Part shown: one piece after another, positions 56,920-64,000 of the stretch
Position numbering within the stretch: position 1 is the first letter of the stretch
Layout of the letters: each line of letters starts with the position of its first letter
Assembly (NCBI GenBank): GCA_036785705.1
Contig: JAWUZG010000051.1
Coordinates: 17,202,501 to 17,266,500 of the forward strand
DNA length: 64,000 nucleotides
From: Acanthornis magna
Taxonomy: Eukaryota > Chordata > Aves > Passeriformes > Acanthizidae
Direction: 5' to 3'
The notes under the pieces: generated by a model
Databases searched by the model: none
What the model was told of the DNA's origin: nothing
Seen by the model: the letters and a program-made list of their open reading frames with translations, nothing else
Made by a program: the position numbers and the translations under genes

Positions 56920-59900
56920 CTGGGGTGGAAGGAAAGACAACAGAAATTATTATAACTAACTGAGGCATCTTGGTTTTGAGGCTTTCAGTTTAGGTCTTAG
57001 AGGTTAGCTGAGTAGGGAGCTATGTCTATCAAAGCCAAAAAATGAGTAAAACATATGGTGCTCTTCCACTTTGTTTGTTTGCTTGCTTTTCCACTGTTCT
57101 TCGTACAAACGTAATTAGTTACACAAAAACAAAGCCATTCCACTCTATGACTGAATTTTATCCAGCTCAAAAACACACCAGTACAAACCATTAAAAAGGT
57201 GCTACAAAGCAGATTAGCAGCATTTAGTTGATATTCACAACTCCTATTTTAGACCATTTTTCACAAAGACAAAGCCTACACAGAGAAATTCAAAGTTCTG
57301 TCTAAAAACTGTTAGATTTAAATCTGATAGCTGATAAATCTTCCCATCTCCAGTAATATAAACAAACAGTAACCTTTTTGCCACCTCAGACATATCTGCC
57401 AAGAAGTGTGAATTAGAGCCTTTTTATTTAGTTTTATATTCACTCTCCAAAGTACATCAAAGCAAACATACAGCTTACTTATGAAACACGTAAGAGTAGA
57501 TGACAGTGGTTTCTGGTATATAAAGAAGTTCTACCTGCTTCTCCCTGGCCAAATGAGCAAATTTAGACAACAGAGCACAACTTCTTATTAGGGAAGGCAC
57601 TGCTGACTTTTCTATTCTTGAAATAGAAAAGCTTTTTTTTTTTTTTCCTGTATTCATTTTAAAGGATGTAAAATATACTAGGAGCATTACAATGATACCA
57701 TTTCAGTCTTCCAGATCTGGGACATAACATTGTTAGAATTCTCATTTTACCCATCCCAACATGCAGAGTTCACCCAAACAAAATCTGTCCTCACCCAGCT
57801 CTGCCAGTCTGTTCCTACCCCATAACACTGCTGTTGTTCTGGTCTTGGTTTTGAACAAGGCCCAGGTTAAAAACAAAAGCAGAAAATACCTTCTAGCTGG
57901 GATTGTTGGGAGCAAGTGTAGAGTGGGAGCACTTATCTCAGCAGCAGCAGCACCAGCTTAATGTATTTGCTGGACTGTAGCCTCAGCAGGCTCACATTTC
58001 ACATGGAACACTGGCTGGGCATCAGATTACTCCTGAACGAGACTGTTTTACATGGATCGATTACGTCAGTTCCTGAATATTGCTTCCTTGACAGAATGAA
58101 GTTATCCACTCTAAGTAAAAGACCAGATGCTTCAGGTACTGAAGACAAGACTTATCCAAAGGAGCGGCTTCGGGAGAAGGAAAAAGTGACCATGCAAAGA
58201 TAAACTTTCAAAAATCTTAGGAGGAACAAACTGCAGACAGAAATCCCACTTATAGAGTAGTATGACCATCTGAAAGCTTACAGAGAGACTGTTCGGGAAA
58301 TGCAACTGCAATGGTAGCCAACATCAGCTCCAAGAACCATATATACTGATGTTAGAAATACTTGATTTAGTCCTGGTGCCCACTCTTGTCAGAAAAACTG
58401 TAATATAATGTCTAGAGCCCAGAACATAACAAGAGGAGAAAGGGTTGTTTCACAGCAATACAGAGCTCCCTTCTTGCACTGAACCCATAACAATCCTTTG
58501 AGAAATGCCAAACGCTACCTTTAAAGCGTTCATTTGAACAACTCCTAGTGCAGAGAAATAACTCATTAGGTGAATGCTCAGCTGGTAATAGAATGCCACA
58601 GACCCTACAGCTTCTAGCTGCTTATTGGAGCTGCAAATTGGCTCCTATGCTCATCTGGTAGATGCAAACTGATGGGGAAAGAGTCGTGGCCCATAGACGT
58701 GTTTAAGAAAATCTAAGTAGCAGAGAGAATTCACCCATTACTGTAGGTCAAGCACAGACACAGTAGCTGAGGGTGGACAGTCTCTTTTTTTGACAAAGCT
58801 GAGAGGAAAACCAAGTTTAAGTTGAGTAAATAACTGGGATTATCCAATGCAAATGAGCTGTTGCTGAGGACAGCTACTGGTGTAGTACAAAAGACACACA
58901 CATTGAGCACTCTCCATGCATTCCCTTGTTCCTATCTCAGCATTCTTTCTGAAGTTTTTATCTTTCTTTTCCTTTATTTGTTGCATGTGAGAGATGAAAT
59001 ATTTATACAGCGCTATAAGGCAGTTACAAGCACTTGAGTGTTACTGATCAATGTTCTCATGGATCTCATTCCCAATCCCACGATCATGCCCTACAGTGGC
59101 TGTCATCAGCACAGAACCCAGCATTTTATGTGAGAAGTCCAGTAACTCTCCTGCATTTTACCTGGCCCACACCTACTTTCTTCTCCTCACACAGGAGTGC
59201 CAAGAGGTTCCCTCACACAATCAAGCATAGAAGTTGTAATTAAATCACTCTGCCTTTACTGTCTGCAAGAAGAGATTTATTTATCAAAGTATATTTCCGT
59301 GCAAGAGGAGGAGGCAAAAGTGACAGAGATCTCTGGATAAGGCAAACATTAGCACACATGGAAGTCTAGGTAAATGAAAGGAATACCAGAAAATGAGAGG
59401 GGACATAGTATTACAAAAATAGATCTGAGTAAAGACAAAAGTCACTTTCAGAGAAGATCATTAGAAATTAGAAAAAATATATGTAGAAAACACTGTCTCT
59501 AACTACACTGATAAAGCACTCAAATAAATAGGCTAGGTTGCTATACCAGAAAAAAAACTACATCAAAATCAAAATAATTTTTAAAAAATCAAATACTGCA
59601 TATCAGATGAACAATAGGCCAATCAGCTGGTTGAATGACAAAAGTTTCAATTGTCATCAATCGTCTGAATGAAATTACGTCACTCATCCCATCCTTAGAA
59701 ATAGTGAATTCCATTAGTCCAACACAACTTCCTTTCTATAAAACTGAAATGGGATAGTTTAATCTTTATGGTGTGTGAAGATCCTGTCTCAAAAAGCATC
59801 CTTGTTGCAATTCATGCAAATTCATAATGTAGAGGGGAAATGATAAATACTAGAAATTACAAATAAAATAAAAACCACAATAATACTATTAACAATAAGC

Positions 59901-60505
59901 AATGTAGTGAATAGAAATGGAAAACATAAAATCAGATAAAAAATAATACTAATAAAAATAGCATAGACATTGTTTTATGTTCTCCAAGATAGGCAATAAT
60001 GGACAATGGCAATGTAGACAACAATCATAAGATAAGACTTCCTGGTATTGTTGCCTATATTGATTGATTATACTTGGCTTAAAACTGAGTGTAAGCCTTT
60101 GAATAGCTTCTCTGGGTTTTATACCAAATTTAGAAAACATATACTTGAAAAAAACACAAGAAAAGGTTTTTACAGAATTAATAGTTGATAACTAAGTTTT
60201 AAACAAAGCTTTAAAGCAAAAAGAAACAAAGGAAAATACTAAAATATAATCATTACAAAATTAGAAAAAGTAATTTCTTTTACAGTTAGTTTCAGACTAA
60301 AAATGCCTGATCTGTGTGCCCCACAGATACCTTCAAAGTACAGAAGTATAGCACTCTAGTGCTGCAATGTGGTAAAGAATCTGCATAAAACCACATGTAT
60401 TCTGATTCACAGTGGTACAGAACAAGGATAATTAACACCAGGCAGTTGATTTCAACTACAGAATGGACTTTTAGTTCAGTCCTGTATCCTTATCTGCTAA
60501 ACTTC

Positions 60506-60870
60506 ACAGAATCACAGAGTACCAGGTTGGAAGGGGAACTCAAGGTTCATGTGTCCCAACCTTTCTTGGCAAAAACACAGTTTAGACAAGGTGAACCAGC
60601 ATCCTGCCCATTAAATCTTGAGTGTCCAATGCTGGGGAATCCATCACTTCCCAAAAAAGTTTATTCCAATGGCTGGTGGTTCCCCTTTTAAAAATTTTTC
60701 TTCTTTTGTCCACGTATTCATATTCTACAGAAGGAATTTGGTTTACAGCATTCCACTTCAGCCCTTTAAATTACAGTGCTACCACCTTTCCCTAGGGCTA
60801 GCCTTTCCTGCAATGACCTTGGAGCCACTTCACAGCAAGATCTCTGCTTCCCCAAGCAGGCCACGCACTT
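60506..60870 (-). mobile_element. CR1 LINE 3' fragment
   Basis: The + strand gives cacagaatcacagagtacca, then ggttggaaggggaactcaag, cccaacctttcttggcaaaa and gtccaatgctggggaatcca, all in the order of a reverse-complemented CR1 3' end. The right part (after about 60700) is more diverged. Confidence 0.88.
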
Positions 60871-61364
60871 TAAGAAGTAAAACACATCACGTTAATAACA
60901 TGGGAACTTGACAAGCTGTTACCAACGCACGGGAAACATGCACTGCTATGAAACTGTTATCACAGAGATATATCAGGAGCAGGTTGTTCAGGAGGGAGCA
61001 TTTCAAGTTCATAGTGCTGAATCGTCCAAAACAAGCAAATGAGTGGCTGGTACAGGCTTTGAGCAAAGCTGTGCACTAGAAGAGCCAAATCATTGCTCTC
61101 TGCTCTTAAGCTGTCTGAGTGTTAAGCCAGTTCCTAGAACACTGAAGACAGTGGAATTCTGCTACATTCTCATAAAAATTAACCTAGTACCCGAGGAGAA
61201 TATCCGAATCGGGGTTTTTTCTTTTTTTCCTTTTAACGCATAAAAGGAAAATTACTTTAGAAATAGAGGTTAACATTTTTCCTAAGCACATGACACAAAA
61301 ACAACAGAGGGTTACAATTTGGCAGAACCACACCACATCAACTTGCAGTTTTGGGACCTAAAAT

Positions 61365-61406
61365 AAGGAAAGTTAAGGAAAATTAAGGAAAGTTAAGGAA
61401 AGTTAC
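61365..61406 (+). repeat. Tandem repeat, unit aaggaaagtt
   Basis: Four copies of a ten-base unit with one substitution, within a CRACR2A intron about 55 bp beyond a splice donor. Confidence 0.9.
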
Positions 61407-61459
61407 ATGAACAAGTAAGAGTTATCTATTTTTCAAATTTGAAGGATATCAGTTAGTAC

Positions 61460-61555
61460 CCTTTTCTGTTTTTGAACCAGTTGTTCCAGTTCTTGTTCTT
61501 TTGACAGCAGCTTGAACTCCAGCTCTTGACTGTAGGACTGAAACCTCTCCGTGTC
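61460..61555 (-). CDS. CRACR2A: CRACR2A exon: coiled coil (most 5' certain exon)
   Basis: A 96 bp phase-0 exon between ttttgcag and gtacta encodes DTERFQSYSQELEFKLLSKE and QELEQLVQKQKR. Human has DTERFQARSQELEQKLLCKE at this place, followed directly by the LEGQC exon, so no exon is missing between this one and 56919. Confidence 0.96.
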
Positions 61556-63983
61556 CTGCAAAATTCAAAGAGGAAATGGATTAACAGAACAGCAAAATTG
61601 CATCAGCAAGAGGACAAATAACAAATCAGGGACGAAGCTTTCCACAGAGGATATAACAAGACACAGCTAAAACTCAGTTTAGGGATAATATCACTCATGA
61701 ATCTGTAAACTGGTGTAGTCCAGCAGCTTCAGCGGCTGCAGTTGCTACAGAATGTGCGGATTGCCTGAGTAGGTATCGAGTCTAGAAAGTGGAGGCAAAC
61801 GTCTCAGGCAGGAGGCTGAGAAGCTTAGCCAACCTAAATCAGCCAGAATGTGTCCTCTCATTTCCAGCCACAGCAAGCCAGGTTGGTGTAAAAGAAACAA
61901 CAACTGCCATGCTTAAAATCCATCACTAACAGCAATTTCTCACAAATGTTCCACTGGAATAAACAAGCGACTGCAGCTTCAAGCTCTGTCTGTCCCTTAG
62001 CAATTATGTCAACCTGTCCATTATCTGAGTATCCTGCAATCATGGGAACTCTCAATCATATTTGGGATTACTCCTTCAGACACTCCTCAGCTGAGAAAAA
62101 TTGTCAGACCTCCCCTCAGTAAAACCAGGTTCCAGCAGTTCATATCAGCTGAGAATGTGTGCTATTCCTCCAAAACAGGCTTCTGCTCTTGAAGGTCCCC
62201 AGGAAAATGCCTCCAAACAAAAATAAAAATTGCCTCAAGACAGCAGTGGTTCTTACATGTGCTTCCCCTTAAGCAGCACATGTACTGAGGTAATCAAAAG
62301 CATGATAACTGGCTCTTTCTGGGGAAGAATATATATCTAAGGGAAAAAGACAGACTAACTGCCCCATTTGTGTAACATTCAGTCAGCAGGGTATTAAGTA
62401 TTGTAAATAGCTACAATTTGTACTTATTTGCATCTTACCAATTTCTTAAATGTATTCTTCAAGAGCTGCTCTTCATTCAAATCACAATAATTTCCCCTTC
62501 ATATGGCATCAATGCATCTCTCCAGGCTCTATAGTCTTTTTAAGACTTTGCATTAGAAAAAGAATTTAACAGTCAGATCTCCCCAGATCTCAAATTAGTC
62601 ATGCAAAGAAACAATACTTTTTGAGTGTCTGGCAACCCTTACTGTGACTGCTGACTAAACTGTAAATAGCTTGAGTGGGAAGCTTTAATGAAAAAGCCTG
62701 AAAGAAAAGGCTTAACATCAAATATACAACTAATTAGGAGATCCAACAATCATTGCTTATGGAAAAGTCTTTGTTGTTTGGGGGTTTTCAATACCTCTTC
62801 AGTTGTGGGCTATTAAGAGCACATAAACTAATTTTCCACAAAACTGCTGTCAGGCAAAGTTGCAAATACTTTTTATCCCTCAGCTGATATACAAACTTTA
62901 TTTAAAGGGTTTGTCTTATCTCACAGTAAGAGCTACTACTCTCAGCTTGGAATGGAATAAAACTTGAAAATTTGAGTCATGTTCACAACCCTGTGAGGCA
63001 GAAGTGAAAAGAATGATTCCCTAGAAAGCTGATAAAGGCATTTTTCTTTTCTTCCCTTTTCTTTTTCTTTCTCTTTTTTTTTTCAGGAAACGAAAAATAC
63101 CTGATATATTTGGACCACAGAAGGAAATTTTAGATATATTTGATTATATTGTCTAGATATATATATTTCATTGAGAATGGAGACAATAACCACTATTTTG
63201 GCAATGATATCTATCATGTACTGTTGAAACCCCGTATTTTTTTCATTTATATGACTGATGCCAAGACAACAAAAACAGATAAGCCAGCAGGTCATGACTG
63301 ACTGTCCCAAGCCACCCAGAGCAACTGTGGAACCTCCAATATTTTAATACCCAAAACTTAATCAGCCAAACTCCTGAGAATCCTGATCTAGTTAGAAAGT
63401 AAGGCGTCACCTCCCCACTTACATGATTCTAAGATGACTCTTTCCTGGAGCATGCTGGAAATAGTTGCTAGTTTCCTTGTTTTACAAGAAAAAGCAAGAC
63501 AGAAAAATCCAAAGAAAATACTACAAACACATCAGAGGAGATTTAAAGACTTCCCAAGAAAAGGGAATTCATTTTCAGGTGTTCTGGAAGCACCGTGGCA
63601 GTGACAAAAGAATCCGAGCTGTGTTTAAATAACCTGTGGTTATTTCAATTACCTGTGGTTGTTTCACAAATTACAAACACTTGATTTACCTCCTGTTATC
63701 CCCTCCAAGGAGCAGAGACTGTAGGAGTCAACTGGATTGGTGCTGCTCTGAACAATCTCACAGAGTGTTTTTCCTAATTGTGACCAGAAGTTGAACCTAT
63801 AGCAGCACCAATAATACAATGTTTGTATTTTAGCTACTTTCAAAAGAATGCCAGTGGCTGCTGTATGCCAGACACTGAGCACAGGACATGAGTGCTCCTT
63901 CATCCAACAAGTCACCTAGTTTGAAACTACACAGACTGGATCAGTACAAAAGTGGCTGTGAGGTAAAAGATGTTTTTTCTTAC
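61556..63983 (-). other. CRACR2A intron
   Basis: Sequence upstream of the DTERF exon, running at least to the possible donor at 63984. It has a pyrimidine-rich stretch at 63043-63085 and nothing else I recognise. Confidence 0.6.
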
Positions 63984-64000
63984 CCTGTTGTGAAACACAT
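63984..64000 (-). CDS. CRACR2A: Possible 3' end of the next CRACR2A exon
   Basis: At the right edge the - strand reads ...GTG TTT CAC AAC AGG followed by gtaaga, a strong splice donor. In the required phase 0 this ends VFHNR, alignable with human QFLLK just before the DTERF exon. Only 17 bases are visible, so this is suggestive only. Confidence 0.35.

Larger units (their letters stand above)
56920..61459 (-). other. CRACR2A intron
   Basis: A 4.5 kb intron. It holds a CR1 fragment (60506-60870) and a 10 bp tandem array (61365-61406). AT-rich sequence at 59400-60300 shows nothing recognisable. Confidence 0.7.
36309..64000 (-). other. CRACR2A: CRACR2A gene, 3' part (twelve coding exons)
   Basis: CRACR2A (EFCAB4B; long form Rab46) is a Ca2+-sensing large Rab GTPase. 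In mammals it modulates Orai1/STIM1 Ca2+ entry in T cells, links vesicles to dynein, and in endothelium acts on Weibel-Palade bodies. The twelve exons join without a frame break into 472 residues plus stop, matching the human long form from residue about 258 to its end at 731. Order: end of coiled coil (1-134), basic and acidic linker (135-280), Rab domain (281-450), tail. GTPase motifs are present: G1 [10 protein letters not shown]3 DTAGQE, G4 NKTD, G5 ECSA. The protein ends KKSCCIRQ. The EF-hand exons are beyond 64000. Confidence 0.96.

Noticed and set aside
57537..57590. Possible extra CRACR2A exon on the - strand (SKFAHLAREKQ followed by gtagaa)
   Set aside because: The exons at 61460 and 56919 already join in phase 0 and match adjacent human residues (QKQKR then LEGQC), so nothing is missing. 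The acceptor candidates are poor.

Overview
This is a vertebrate chromosomal window, almost certainly from a bird. It contains no bacterial, plasmid or phage organisation. The coding sequence is split into short exons with GT/AG splice sites. CR1 LINE fragments in both orientations end in the (ATTCTATG)-like tail typical of avian CR1, and LTR-derived repeats of avian type are present. A neoavian or passerine genome is my best guess, from the look of the repeats only.

Two convergent genes fill the window, in the order known for human 12p13 (PRMT8 next to CRACR2A). On the + strand, positions 3398-20868 carry the last seven coding exons of PRMT8, the brain-enriched, membrane-anchored type I protein arginine methyltransferase. 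They give 255 continuous codons plus a stop, and every intron phase matches its partner. The AdoMet-binding N-terminal half lies upstream of the window. The 3'UTR probably runs to a polyadenylation signal near 22213.

On the - strand, positions 61555-36309 carry twelve exons (472 codons plus stop) of CRACR2A (EFCAB4B/Rab46), the calcium-sensing large Rab GTPase. The visible part is the end of the coiled coil, the variable linker and the complete C-terminal Rab GTPase domain with a prenylation-type C-terminus. The EF-hand exons lie beyond 64000; a possible splice donor of the next exon sits at 63984.

The 14 kb between the two gene ends (about 22.2-36.3 kb) has no recognisable gene. It holds CR1 fragments, a 390 bp G/A-only-like tract, and an LTR-like block with four ATTGG boxes. 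Introns hold further CR1 pieces, a probable solo LTR (9669-10117), an ERV-like avian repeat (54238-54712) and microsatellites.

I did not find an undescribed system. The points most worth a second look are the CCXXX C-terminus of the GTPase, a stop codon embedded in AATAAA, a CR1 copy ending about 15 bp from a splice donor, a (TA)n array against a PRMT8 splice acceptor, the four-box LTR promoter-like block, and possible intronic 3' ends for a short CRACR2A isoform.
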